Below, one piece after another: positions 54,946 through 63,670 of a stretch of DNA of 64,000 nucleotides. The DNA lies in contig CAMNSS010000010.1 of assembly GCA_946555345.1 (NCBI GenBank), positions 50,574-114,573 of the forward strand, written 5' to 3'. The notes beneath the pieces are model-generated. The model was not told the origin of the DNA. It was given only the letters and a program-made list of their open reading frames with translations, and did not search any database. The DNA is from an uncultured Eubacterium sp. (GTDB lineage Bacteria; Bacillota; Clostridia; Peptostreptococcales; Anaerovoracaceae). The position numbers and the translations under genes are program-made. How positions within the stretch are numbered: the stretch's first letter is position 1; each line of letters opens with the position of its first letter.

Positions 54946-57936
54946 TTAAATTTCATAGCAATTTGCCATTTTCATGACAAACTCTTTTTCCGGGTACATG
55001 GAATACACTTTTTCAACCGTATTATTTCCGATTGTCTCCCTTACCCATACATAGTAATTCGTTCCCGCCTGCCTGATCTCCCCGATTTCCAGTTTCGTGA
55101 ACCTTCCATCCATCTGCTGTCCTTCTAAGGCGGCGGTTTCCGCATATAAGGTTGTATTTGGGTCGATCATGTCCAATACTTTTTTGTTGCCTTTGTTCAT
55201 CAGGTTCACCTTGTTTGATTCAAAGGCGATGATTCTGCCTATGACCTGTTCGTCGTAGTACACAGGATAATTCTCCTCATCCTTGCCCCACTCTACTACA
55301 GTCATAGGCTGTGATAGGACCAGGTCCGAAATCTGCCCGTCGGTCTGCTGGTCGTACCCCAGGCCTGGGCTGTATGTGATGGCTTCGATATTGCCATCCT
55401 TGTTTTTTCCCTTCTGTGCATTGATGAGATCTGTTTTATCGTCCATCGGCTCTGTCCGCGCCTGCATGGCAACCACGCTGTATTCCGTATCATCGCCCGT
55501 AATCAACTGGATGATCTTATTCAACTGGTTATCGATCAGCTCTGCCGCCTTGCTTTGCGGCGCAAGGAACCTGATGCCCATGCCCACGACTTCGGCAACG
55601 AGTATTACGATGAGGACAACCAGGATAATCTTGAGTGCGATCCTGCCCTTGCCGCCCGTTTCCTCATATTCATCGTCATCCGCTTCAATATAATCGCGCT
55701 TTTCCTTTTTCTTGCGCGCCTTATTCTCCTTCGCCTGTTCTTTTTCGATGCGCTTTTGTTCCTTCTCCCGCTGTTTCATTTCTTTCTTGGAAAGCGGTTC
55801 TTCCTCATCATCGTAAAAGTCATCGCCATAAAATTCATCCGCTGCGTTGCTTTCAAATCCGCCGCCTGCCTGCGCCTGTTCCTGTATGCCCTGCTGGTTC
55901 GCATAGTTTATGGCTTCTTCGTTTCCGTAGTTATCAAAATCGTTCGCAGGCGAGTTGTCGATTGCCTCGTTTTGCGGCATTAATACCGTGTCATTGAGCC
56001 CTGGCTTGTCCTCTGCCGCATACTGGTCCGGCAATGGCGCAAGCTCCTCTTCTGCAAACTGCTCCGGCTGGCTAGCGTGTTCTCCGTCCATGCTGTTCAC
56101 AGTCTCAAACTGGCTGAGAAGATCATCCAGTTCATCCACCGGTTCTGCTTCTTCTGCCGGTTTAAAATCGATCGGCTGCGGCTCTTCGGTTACAACGCCC
56201 GCAACAGCTCCGGCCGCTTCCAGGCTATTGAAAAATTCATCGTCGTCTGCTGGCGCTGGCGCTGGTTTTGCGGAAGCTACCCTGGTCGCTTCATTTAGGC
56301 CTGCCTCAATGTCCGCCTTTTTAATCACCCTCGTCCTGGCCGGGTCGTCAGAAGAAAGCATGGTTTCCCGTCCCGTAACGGCTCGCGCCTTCTTCGCAGG
56401 CGCCGCCTTAGGCTCTTCCTCTATTTCTGCAAAATAAGCATCCCGTGCCTTCGCCATTTCGTTGATCTGGTTTCTCGTCGCCTGGTGCGCTTCTTCGACT
56501 TCTTTGCTGACTTCCGGCTTCTCCGGCGTTCCTGCGCCAACGCCCCGCAAGCCCGCTACAGCGGCTTTGATCTTCGCTTCTTCTTCCTTGCGCATTCTAG
56601 CTGTCTGCTCCAGGACCTTTTTGACCTCTTCCTGCGCTACGGCTTGATTGGCTTCTTCCGCCAACCGTTTCCGCTTCGCTTCAAGCTGCCGTTCTGCTTC
56701 TTCGGCTTCCAAGCGTTTTCTTTCCTGCTCTGCTTTAAACCGCGCTTCTTCTTCTGCGGCAAGGCGCGCTTCCTGCTGCGCCCTGATCTTTGCCGCTTCC
56801 TGTGCGGCCTTTAAATCCGCTTCTGCTTTCAGCCTGGCTTCTTCAGCCGCTTTGACCCGCGCTTCTGCTTCCGCGCGAAAACGCGCCTCTTCCTCTGCAC
56901 GCCGTTTCGCTTCCTCTTCTGCGCGGCGTTTCGCTTCTTCCGCTGCCTTTCTGGCTTCCTCTTCCGCACGCCTCTTCGCTTCTTCTGCCTCCCGCGCCTC
57001 TTCTTCAGCTTTCTTTTTTGCCAGCTCCTGCAAGCGTGCCGCTTCCTCTTCCGCCTTCTTCTTTGCCAATTCCTGCTGGCGCGCTTCTTCCTCTTCCGCC
57101 TTTTTCTTCGCCTCCGCTTCCCGGCGCGCTTCTTCTATGGCCGCAAGGCGCGCTTCTTCCTCACGGCGTTTCGCTTCCCGTTCGGCTTCCTGCGCTTCTA
57201 TTTTTTGCAATACATCGGATTCAAATGCTTTTGGCTGATAAGGTTGTACAACGCCTTCCCTTTCAAAAAAGTCATCCATGGAGGTACTGAGCGGACGTGA
57301 TTCCATTTTCTGCTCGGCGATCTTGTCCGCTTCTGATAATTCGTGTTCTATCGCATTGCCAGATTTTACCCGCTGGTATTCTGCATCGATCAATTTCTGG
57401 AACTCTTCGTTTTTCTGATTGAGCGTATAGAAAGAATTGACCTTTTCCATCGCACTCATTTCTTCCCTGTTTTGCGGCGGCTGTGGCTGGCCGAAGACTT
57501 CTTTTTCCAAGTCCCCGCCTTTCAGGGGCTCTTCTTTTGCGCCCGGATGCGCTGGATCACCGGAGGCATCGGAAGCAGTTTTCTGTTCCGCAGCCTTCAC
57601 TTGCGCTTGCTCCTGCGGGACGGATTTAACCACCCTCCGCGGGGTTTCCGGGATATCGTCCGGATTGGCATTCCAGTTAAAATCGATTTCCTCCGTTTTT
57701 TCGATCACGTTTCGATCTGGATACTCGGATACGTTCCACTGAAATTCTTCAAATATAGGTTTTCTCATTTCCGGCGCATCATCGCTGCTGTCCGGTTCTG
57801 GTTTTGTATGTATGCTCGGTTCTATAGCTTCCGGTTGTGGCTGCTGTGGTTGTGGCAATTCTTCCACAGGGCTGCCGCAATGATTGCAAAACTTTGACCC
57901 TCCTGCAATCTCCTTTCCGCAATTTTTACAATACAT
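54946..57936 (-). CDS. Zinc-ribbon, long coiled-coil, single-pass membrane protein of unknown function
   Basis: 996 residues. An N-terminal zinc ribbon has Cys3, Cys6, Cys17, Cys20 (YCKNCGK...KFCNHCG). A polar linker, then an uninterrupted Glu/Ala/Arg/Lys helix from about 245 to 470 (repeats such as RAEEEAKRRAEEEAR) suggests a TolA-like rod or dimeric coiled coil. An acidic disordered region and a Lys/Glu-rich stretch (about 700-750) lead to one transmembrane helix at about 766-788. A C-terminal extracellular domain of about 205 residues ends in MKMANCYEI. I recognise no family for that domain. It lies between the genes of the single-pass protein and UPF0182. Confidence 0.8.
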   Translation of the reverse strand: MYCKNCGKEIAGGSKFCNHCGSPVEELPQPQQPQPEAIEPSIHTKPEPDSSDDAPEMRKPIFEEFQWNVSEYPDRNVIEKTEEIDFNWNANPDDIPETPRRVVKSVPQEQAQVKAAEQKTASDASGDPAHPGAKEEPLKGGDLEKEVFGQPQPPQNREEMSAMEKVNSFYTLNQKNEEFQKLIDAEYQRVKSGNAIEHELSEADKIAEQKMESRPLSTSMDDFFEREGVVQPYQPKAFESDVLQKIEAQEAEREAKRREEEARLAAIEEARREAEAKKKAEEEEARQQELAKKKAEEEAARLQELAKKKAEEEAREAEEAKRRAEEEARKAAEEAKRRAEEEAKRRAEEEARFRAEAEARVKAAEEARLKAEADLKAAQEAAKIRAQQEARLAAEEEARFKAEQERKRLEAEEAERQLEAKRKRLAEEANQAVAQEEVKKVLEQTARMRKEEEAKIKAAVAGLRGVGAGTPEKPEVSKEVEEAHQATRNQINEMAKARDAYFAEIEEEPKAAPAKKARAVTGRETMLSSDDPARTRVIKKADIEAGLNEATRVASAKPAPAPADDDEFFNSLEAAGAVAGVVTEEPQPIDFKPAEEAEPVDELDDLLSQFETVNSMDGEHASQPEQFAEEELAPLPDQYAAEDKPGLNDTVLMPQNEAIDNSPANDFDNYGNEEAINYANQQGIQEQAQAGGGFESNAADEFYGDDFYDDEEEPLSKKEMKQREKEQKRIEKEQAKENKARKKKEKRDYIEADDDEYEETGGKGRIALKIILVVLIVILVAEVVGMGIRFLAPQSKAAELIDNQLNKIIQLITGDDTEYSVVAMQARTEPMDDKTDLINAQKGKNKDGNIEAITYSPGLGYDQQTDGQISDLVLSQPMTVVEWGKDEENYPVYYDEQVIGRIIAFESNKVNLMNKGNKKVLDMIDPNTTLYAETAALEGQQMDGRFTKLEIGEIRQAGTNYYVWVRETIGNNTVEKVYSMYPEKEFVMKMANCYEI

Positions 57937-57958
57937 AAAGTTCCTCCTTCTGGCGTTT

Positions 57959-59575
57959 TTATTCTTTGATCAGCATTTCCAGTTCCGATACTGTGTATTC
58001 TTTTCCACTTCTTCCTATATTATATCCCGTCGGCGGTTTTGGGGGATGGCCAAACTGATAAATCCCATCCAGTCCCTCGCCGCTTGTCCCTGCAAAACCC
58101 GAATCCGTGGGGCTTGCCCCTGTTTCATCGTGAAACGCTTCGTCAGGTCCTGCCGGCATATTCATCAGTTCGTTGAGAAATTCATCGATTTCTGAGCCAG
58201 GCTCTTTGGCATCCGGCGTATCCGGGTTGTTCCCTGCGGCTTCCTCCTCTTTTTCGCTTGCCCCGGCGGTCAATTTTCCAACTGATTTCCCCAGGGGCGG
58301 GTTTTCACTCCGGGGTTCTGCCGCCGATTCTTCTTCCTGTTCCGCTTCAATTTTCGCAACCGCCGGCACAGAAGATGCCTCCGTTCCTATGCGCTCATAT
58401 GTATCCGCTTGCGCTTCCTGCCATGATTCTTCAGAAAGATGCCCGGCAATTTCATCGAAATCCCATAAAGCCGGCTCGTCCTCTTCCAAATCCCAAAGAT
58501 CCGCTGATTCTTCAGAATCGTGCGGCTGCTCCTCTCCTTCCGCCGTATCAAATCCTGCAAACTCCTGAGAGCCGGCTTCCGCCTCCTGCCACAGCCCATC
58601 GGAATCCCGGCCGTGCAACCCGCCAGCATTCTGTTTCGCCTGCGGTTTTTTTTCGAGAAAGGCTTCCGCTTCTTTCAGCAAAGCTTCTGCATCTCCCAGC
58701 CGGATCTCCTCAGCTGGCGGCGGAGAAGCTTCCGGCCGAGCTTCTTCTTGTTCCGTTTTTTCGGGCAACGGTTTCATTTCTCCCTGCAAAGCTTCCCCAT
58801 CCGAAGCGCCTGCATTTTCAGGCAAACCTTCCGTTTTGCGGGACGGGGATTCCTCCTTTTCTGGCAAATCCCCTGCATGGCTCCGCCGTCTTTTTTTGAA
58901 AACATTCCCCGGCTTTTCCGTAAAAACCTCGACCCATTTCAACCCGCGCGGGCGTGTCTCCATCGGCTTAAATACGGTCAAATCGTCACAATGCCCTGCC
59001 TGGGCGCCGGCATCAACATATGCACTTGTGCCGGTATATGCGGCTATGGTATTCGCTGTATCCATGCCAGCATTCACTTTTGCCCCGGCATATGCAACTG
59101 CGGGTTCACCGGCACTCATGCCAGAAGCGGCAACCGCACCTGCATTCACAGGCACAGCATCTGTGACAGCCATGACGGTATCTGCGCCAGCATCCATAGC
59201 CGCTGCGCCGCTATCTGCAGCCTGGCGTTTTCTTCCCGCCTTTTCCATTTTGACCCAGCTAAAAGGATCGCGGTCTTTTTGTCTAATAGCTTTGCTATCG
59301 CTTTCTTTTTTTATTTTGTCGCCGATTTCCTGCTGCATATTCTGCATTTCCTGCAAAACATTCTCATAAGGAGCCTCTTTTTTTTCTGGCTGATTCCTTA
59401 CCGATGCAGCCTGGTCGCCTGCCAGGCCATCCAGCATCTCCCCCAGACTGTTTTCGATGGCTTTAATGCTATCGGTCCGCATCTCCGCTTCCCGCTTCCA
59501 TACCATGAATGTGACGACACATATTGTAACAAAGAAAACCAATGCAACAACAACTATAATAATAATTGTCGTCAT
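57959..59575 (-). CDS. Single-pass membrane protein with long acidic low-complexity region, unknown function
   Basis: 538 residues. One transmembrane helix is at residues 3-27, followed by a coiled-coil stretch to about 100, an Ala/Gly-rich segment (120-200) and a long Glu/Ala/Pro-rich region, probably disordered and cytoplasmic. The last 40 residues look more ordered (PPKPPTGYNIGRSGKEYTVS, then a short helix) and could be a binding motif. No family is recognised. It is the first gene of the operon, with TTTAGGAG before the ATG and a sigma-A promoter 80 bases upstream; the zinc-ribbon gene follows after 22 bp. Confidence 0.75.
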   Translation of the reverse strand: MTTIIIIVVVALVFFVTICVVTFMVWKREAEMRTDSIKAIENSLGEMLDGLAGDQAASVRNQPEKKEAPYENVLQEMQNMQQEIGDKIKKESDSKAIRQKDRDPFSWVKMEKAGRKRQAADSGAAAMDAGADTVMAVTDAVPVNAGAVAASGMSAGEPAVAYAGAKVNAGMDTANTIAAYTGTSAYVDAGAQAGHCDDLTVFKPMETRPRGLKWVEVFTEKPGNVFKKRRRSHAGDLPEKEESPSRKTEGLPENAGASDGEALQGEMKPLPEKTEQEEARPEASPPPAEEIRLGDAEALLKEAEAFLEKKPQAKQNAGGLHGRDSDGLWQEAEAGSQEFAGFDTAEGEEQPHDSEESADLWDLEEDEPALWDFDEIAGHLSEESWQEAQADTYERIGTEASSVPAVAKIEAEQEEESAAEPRSENPPLGKSVGKLTAGASEKEEEAAGNNPDTPDAKEPGSEIDEFLNELMNMPAGPDEAFHDETGASPTDSGFAGTSGEGLDGIYQFGHPPKPPTGYNIGRSGKEYTVSELEMLIKE

Positions 59576-59654
59576 GTCTGTTTCTCCTAAATATAGATAT
59601 ATTTTGTAATTTACCGAATTTATTGCATAGCTATTCGATTATACAGTCTCAAAT

Positions 59655-59683
59655 ATTATACTATACACGGAGGACAATTTCAA
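59655..59683 (-). promoter_or_regulatory. Sigma-A promoter of the UPF0182 operon
   Basis: On the minus strand TTGAAA (59683-59678), 17 bp, TATAAT (59660-59655). The leader to the first gene is about 75 bases. Confidence 0.7.
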
Positions 59684-59693
59684 ACGTATATGC

Positions 59694-59737
59694 AAAAAAG
59701 GCAGAGTATTCACAATTAAATTGGAAAAATTCTGCCC
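59694..59737 (-). terminator. Terminator of the small Asn-rich gene
   Basis: On the minus strand GGGCAGA and TCTGCC pair, with AT-rich sequence extending the stem, and six T follow. It ends 45 bases after the stop codon of the small gene and just before the next promoter. Confidence 0.7.
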
Positions 59738-59781
59738 GTTTTGCTCCGAAAATCAATATTCGGGGAATGTGTCAACCAGTT

Positions 59782-59925
59782 TTATCGATTGTTTGACTGT
59801 CTGTTCTGGTTGCTTTCGTTACGTTCGTTGCGTTCGCTTCTTTCGTTGCTCTCGTTATTGTAACGGTTCGAGTTGTTGTTTGTCTGCTTCTGAGCCTTGT
59901 TGCTCGCTTTATTATTGTTTTTCAT
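59782..59925 (-). CDS. Small Asn/Lys/Arg-rich protein (47 residues)
   Basis: The ATG at 59925-59923 has GAGGAGG 8 bases upstream, and the frame ends in TAA 47 codons later. The product starts MKNNNKASNKAQKQTNNN and continues with SNERSERNERNESN-like repeats. It has no hydrophobic segment, Cys or Trp. Similar small Asn-rich hydrophilic proteins of unknown role are common in Clostridia, where a spore or stress association has been suggested; I cannot tell here. The strong ribosome site and following terminator support a real gene. Confidence 0.75.
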   Translation of the reverse strand: MKNNNKASNKAQKQTNNNSNRYNNESNERSERNERNESNQNRQSNNR

Positions 59926-60109
59926 TTTTCATCCCTCCTCGATTTTATTTTGCGCCTATTTGTTTTTTGTATGTGCGGAAATTAACGGGAGTTGAAATTT
60001 TCGCATTGATTTTAGCATTACAGGGAAAAAAAGGAAAACCGATATTTGCTGGACAATGAAAGATTCTCATGCATGGACACAGAAAAACTAATATCTGTGA
60101 ATTTTTTGG

Positions 60110-60138
60110 TTGACAATGGCAAAACTAAATGATACACT
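60110..60138 (+). promoter_or_regulatory. Promoter of tRNA-Lys
   Basis: TTGACA and TACACT with 17 bp between, 30 bases before the tRNA. Confidence 0.75.
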
Positions 60139-60167
60139 TCTATTTGTTCGGATCGAAAATTTTATAT

Positions 60168-60243
60168 GCACCATTAGCTCAGCTGGCAGAGCACCTGACT
60201 CTTAATCAGGGTGTCCAGGGTTCGAACCCCTGATGGTGTACCA
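60168..60243 (+). tRNA. tRNA-Lys (anticodon CTT), CCA encoded
   Basis: 76 bases forming a full cloverleaf: acceptor GCACCAT/ATGGTGT (first pair G-U), D arm AGCTCAGCTGGCAGAGC, anticodon stem CCTGA/TCAGG with loop CTCTTAA (anticodon CTT), variable loop, T arm with GGTTCGAACCC, then A and an encoded CCA. It reads Lys AAG codons. The integrase gene 140 bp downstream shows that its 3' end served as the attachment site of the element to the right. Confidence 0.97.
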
Positions 60244-60247
60244 ATAT

Positions 60248-60290
60248 AATCCTCAAAAGCACTGGAGACACTGCATTTGAGGATTTTTTA
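60248..60290 (+). terminator. Terminator after tRNA-Lys
   Basis: A perfect 10-bp stem, AATCCTCAAA/TTTGAGGATT, with an 18-base loop and a T-rich tail. It may also mark the junction of chromosome and element. Confidence 0.8.
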
Positions 60291-60320
60291 TTTTTTGTGA
60301 ATTTGTGCATTTTCCCCATC

Positions 60321-60353
60321 TTCCCACAAAACTTCCCACAAGTCTGTGGGAAG
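60321..60353. promoter_or_regulatory. Cluster of TTCCCACAA repeats (possible integrase arm sites)
   Basis: TTCCCACAAA at 60321, TTCCCACAA at 60333 and its inverse TGTGGGAA at 60345 (the last two form a 9-bp hairpin). A further copy, TTGTGGGAA, is at 61780 just upstream of the integrase start. Repeats near the attachment site and shared with the int leader suggest integrase or Xis binding. Confidence 0.5.
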
Positions 60354-60383
60354 ACTGTTTTGCAGAAAACTGTTCGCATATGG

Positions 60384-61754
60384 TCAACTGATAACCTGCT
60401 CCAAAATATCTACAGCTTCACGACGGGAATCGTCGGTAGCGTGGGAGTAAGTATTCATGGTGATTTTGATATCAGAATGCCCCATAAGCATCTGCACATT
60501 TTTCATGTTTGCCCCATTGTTGATCAGCGTTGTCGCATAAGTGTGCCTCAAACAATGGAAATGGTACTGTTCAATATCCGGCAGGTTTTTCCGTATCAGC
60601 TTGTTGAGATATTTCAGCGATTGTGGTGTCATCAATTCGCCGCCAGGTTTGCCACAAACGAAGTCAACTGACATCTTCGGTTGTGATGGATCGAGCTGCT
60701 GCATAAACTTGCCTTTTGTTGTCCTGCTACTCAATATTCCGTTTTCTGTATATGCGTCGGTAAAAATCTGCCAGTGAACGATGCCTTTGATTTCTCTCGT
60801 CTGAACATAGTGCTTATGGTAAAAAACGCCGTACAATTCTTTTTCTTGTTGCTGTCTCCGCTTCGCTTCTTTCAAAATCCTTTCCAGCGTATCCCCAAAT
60901 TCCACAATTCTTGCCTTTCCGCTTTTTGGTTCTTTTACCTCCCAGCATTTTTCGCTCTCGTTATAGGTCATGGAACGCTTCAGATGAAGACACCGTTTTT
61001 CAAAATCAATGTCTGTCCAGCAAAGCCCGCATATCTCCCCTTCTCGCAATCCCGTTAAATACGAAATCTGAATTGGCAGTACCCAATGTACATATTTTTC
61101 GTCCCCTTGCAGAAATGCGATAATTTGCTCATATTCTTCATGTGTGATTGTCTTTATTTTCACTTCCTGCTTTTCATTATTCCCGAACAAATCAACGTCC
61201 TGCTTCTTCTTGCGGGTTTTTACATACTGCATCGGGTTTTCCCGAAGATAGCGTTTGGGATAAACTGCAAATTTGAAGATGTTATTGAGGACAAGACGGT
61301 GCTTCCGCAGAGTGCTTTCTGCATACGCTTTTTTGATTCGCCTGCCTTCCCCATCAAATTCCCCATAGGTTTTCAGGTCAATGTATGCCTGTATATCCTC
61401 TATGGCAACATTCTTTATTTTTTTGCTCCCCAGCTCATGTTTTTTGATGTGCTGGATGGCATTTTGCAGACCGCCCCGACTAGAATTTGCCAGTATGCCG
61501 TTTTCTATTTCGCTTTCCCACCACTCGTCGCACAATTCAGAAACGGTGACAGCGCCCGGATCGAACAGCAACCCTTCATTGTTGTAATCATTCAACGCCT
61601 GTGCCAGCATTTTCTGTGTTTCTCTTTTTGTCTTACCCCCTTTAAACTCACGATGTTTCCAAGTTCCATCGGCTGCCTGAACACGAAAGCGATAGTACCA
61701 GCAGTTTCCCTTTTTCCTCACGCTTCCGTTTTGTAATGATTGATTTGTTGCCAT
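60384..61754 (-). CDS. int: Tyrosine-type site-specific integrase
   Basis: 456 residues from the ATG at 61754 with AAAGGAG upstream. The N-terminal arm-binding domain has the AP2-like RKKGNCWYYRFRVQ, a SAM-like core-binding domain spans about 70-180, and the catalytic domain follows. The active-site residues are all present: Arg237 (TGLREGEICGL), Lys277 or nearby (PKSGKAR), His400 and Arg403 (HCLRHTYA), His426 (MGHSD) and Tyr436 (NTYSH). It resembles ICE/phage integrases of the Tn916 group that use tRNA genes. It reads toward the tRNA. Confidence 0.95.
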   Translation of the reverse strand: MATNQSLQNGSVRKKGNCWYYRFRVQAADGTWKHREFKGGKTKRETQKMLAQALNDYNNEGLLFDPGAVTVSELCDEWWESEIENGILANSSRGGLQNAIQHIKKHELGSKKIKNVAIEDIQAYIDLKTYGEFDGEGRRIKKAYAESTLRKHRLVLNNIFKFAVYPKRYLRENPMQYVKTRKKKQDVDLFGNNEKQEVKIKTITHEEYEQIIAFLQGDEKYVHWVLPIQISYLTGLREGEICGLCWTDIDFEKRCLHLKRSMTYNESEKCWEVKEPKSGKARIVEFGDTLERILKEAKRRQQQEKELYGVFYHKHYVQTREIKGIVHWQIFTDAYTENGILSSRTTKGKFMQQLDPSQPKMSVDFVCGKPGGELMTPQSLKYLNKLIRKNLPDIEQYHFHCLRHTYATTLINNGANMKNVQMLMGHSDIKITMNTYSHATDDSRREAVDILEQVIS

Positions 61755-61840
61755 TTTGTGCTCCTTTCCGCAGAACACTTTGTGGGAATTTGACAACATA
61801 GCTTGTTAATAAATTCATGTCCCCTTGTATTCCGCTGCTG

Positions 61841-62449
61841 TTATGTATAAAACGCAAGGAGTCCCTTCAAGCGTAATAATGCCTGTTCGTGGTCTTTTGC
61901 ATAATCTTTGATTACATCTGCAATCTCCGAAAAGGCATTGGCTGTATGCATGATTTCCCTTAAAAACATGACCTCGTTTAACTCGTCAGAAGAATCGAAA
62001 CCAATTTTTTCTGCAATATCCTCATAATCCCGATTCTTGCCATGCATCCGATATGCACTATCGAAGGATTCGTTAAAAGCCCCATATTCTTTTAGCAGAA
62101 GCAGCAGCAGCGACTGTGAAAATTCTTTGCCGGTTTCATCTGCATAAGCGGGAAGTGTTTGTTTTGCCGATTCCAATGCGTCTAAAACCTCGATGCGTAT
62201 TTTGCTCGTTACATTTGTGCTAAGTTCCTCTGTTTTGCCAGTAAGCCAGTCTTGCGTCACATAAAGCGCGTTGGCTAATCCCTCAACAACTAATTTTTTT
62301 GTGTTATCAATGGTTCCGCTTTCATAACGCTGTATTGTTGACTTATTAACATCCAATTTTTCCGCCAGATAGTCTTGCGTTAAATTCAGTTCTTTGCGCC
62401 GCTCCCTTGTGCGGCTGCCTATTGTTTTTCGGAGTTCCTTATCAAACAT
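61841..62449 (-). CDS. XRE-family repressor
   Basis: 202 residues from the ATG at 62449 with AAAGGAGGG upstream. The N-terminal helix-turn-helix reads RRKELNLTQDYLAEKLDVNK then STIQRYESG (about residues 15-45). The rest is helical and acidic, with no LexA-type peptidase motif. It lies divergent from the xis-like gene and probably controls both; paired GTTGCATAACGC repeats in the shared region are candidate operators. Confidence 0.9.
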   Translation of the reverse strand: MFDKELRKTIGSRTRERRKELNLTQDYLAEKLDVNKSTIQRYESGTIDNTKKLVVEGLANALYVTQDWLTGKTEELSTNVTSKIRIEVLDALESAKQTLPAYADETGKEFSQSLLLLLLKEYGAFNESFDSAYRMHGKNRDYEDIAEKIGFDSSDELNEVMFLREIMHTANAFSEIADVIKDYAKDHEQALLRLKGLLAFYT

Positions 62450-62533
62450 CAGATTCCCTCCTTTTACCATTTGTTATAGCATAGCATATTGTTCTTTTAA
62501 ATGCAATATGCAATTTTATTATAATTATTATTG

Positions 62534-62602
62534 TTGCATAACGCTTGACAAAATTATGCAGTATGGTATAATCCAAGCACAAAGCGAGTTGCATAACGCA
62601 AC
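62534..62602. promoter_or_regulatory. Candidate operators of the XRE repressor
   Basis: GTTGCATAACGC occurs at 62534-62545 and 62588-62599, 54 bp apart on either side of the plus-strand promoter. The second extends to the imperfect palindrome GTTGC-ATAAC-GCAAC. Binding to both would block or loop the promoter. Confidence 0.55.
62545..62572 (+). promoter_or_regulatory. Promoter of the excisionase-like gene
   Basis: TTGACA and TATAAT, both consensus, with 16 bp between, 54 bases before the gene. It is flanked by the GTTGCATAACGC repeats. Confidence 0.75.
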
Positions 62603-62625
62603 ATAAGTGTAGGGAGGAGTATTGC

Positions 62626-62853
62626 ATGAACAGGGAAAAATTAGCGATGACAGTTGAAGAAGCTGCCGAATGCACAGGAATTGGGCGAAACACAATGAGA
62701 CAATTAGTTGAGTGGAGAATGCTCCCTGTGCTGTGGGTAGGAAGGAAAATTCTGATTCCAACAGATGCACTAAAAGAATTTCTGCAAATGAACCAGAATG
62801 CCAACCTCCGAAAAAAAGGAGATGTGCGACCATGGAAAAGGCAGAAATCATGA
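62626..62853 (+). CDS. Excisionase-like MerR/HTH-17 DNA-binding protein
   Basis: 75 residues. The winged-helix motif of excisionase-family proteins reads MTVEEAAECTGIGRNTMRQL, then VGRKILIPTDALKEFLQMN. GGGAGGAG precedes the ATG. Its place opposite the repressor and its size fit an Xis that directs excision, although similar proteins are also simple regulators. Confidence 0.8.
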   Translation: MNREKLAMTVEEAAECTGIGRNTMRQLVEWRMLPVLWVGRKILIPTDALKEFLQMNQNANLRKKGDVRPWKRQKS

Positions 62854-62880
62854 AAGCCAAGGAGCATGAGGTAATGACGG

Positions 62881-63345
62881 ATGGGAAAAAGAAAGCAGCG
62901 TAATCCGCCGCCGAGATTCGCCACAAATGGATATGGGGGCAGCCACTTCACGCCAATGTTTGATGACCAGCTCAATTCTCCGGCATTCATTGCACTTAGC
63001 GCAGTGGCGGTAAGGGTATATCTGATACTGCGGCAGGAATACAAAGGAGCTTACACCGGAAACAGGGTGATATGCCCTTACGATACCTTCACGGAAAAAG
63101 GCATCAGCAGAAATTCGATCTCCAAAGCCATACGGATGCTGGAAGCTATGGGCTTCATCACCTGCGAAAGGGGCGGCCTCGGCCATCAGCCAAGCATCTA
63201 CCGTTTCTCTGACCGATGGGCAAAAATAGAAACACTATCCGAGGCAAAAAACATTCTGAAGAAGTTGAAGGATACTATAGAAGAAAAAAACAAGCGAAGC
63301 AAACTGGCAAAAGAAACAATATCAAAACAAATAAATGCACCGTAA
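62881..63345 (+). CDS. Winged-helix replication/regulatory protein of the mobile element
   Basis: 154 residues. The core GGSHFTPMFDDQLNSPAFIA then ALSAVAVRVYLILRQEY and FTEKGISRNSISKAIRMLEA looks like the helix-turn-helix part of RepA-type initiators and related element proteins. A Lys-rich helix ends it. It lacks the long C-terminal half of full initiators, so it may be a short regulator. A GAGGT site lies 8 bases before the ATG. Confidence 0.65.
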   Translation: MGKRKQRNPPPRFATNGYGGSHFTPMFDDQLNSPAFIALSAVAVRVYLILRQEYKGAYTGNRVICPYDTFTEKGISRNSISKAIRMLEAMGFITCERGGLGHQPSIYRFSDRWAKIETLSEAKNILKKLKDTIEEKNKRSKLAKETISKQINAP

Positions 63346-63670
63346 TGTATGGTAAATATATAAGAAGTCGCAAAATCTATACTTATTGGAGACCAGAAAA
63401 CAGTTGAAATAAGTATGAAAAATGATATCTATGACAGTCAGTGCGCTGAAAATAAGTATTAAATTTAACGCCAATGTAAGTATCAAAATAAGGGGTTATT
63501 TATAAATTAAGACCGGCTCGTGCAAATGTCCGTTTCAAGGCAAGAACGCAGAACGGCAAGAAAGGCTTTTTTCTTCGGCTGGTGAAAGCAATTACCGCCC
63601 GGAAAAAGAAAATGCCTGCATACTGAAAAGCGTTTGCAAAATGCAGCGGGTAAGCCCTCGGCGTTTGAGA

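Noticed and set aside
56648..57238. 196-codon Ser/Ala-rich plus-strand frame
   Set aside because: It is the mirror of the Glu/Ala/Arg coiled-coil codons of the zinc-ribbon gene.
62832..62903. 23-codon frame between the xis-like and winged-helix genes
   Set aside because: It has a weak ribosome site but overlaps the xis end and the next gene's start; too short to support without homology.
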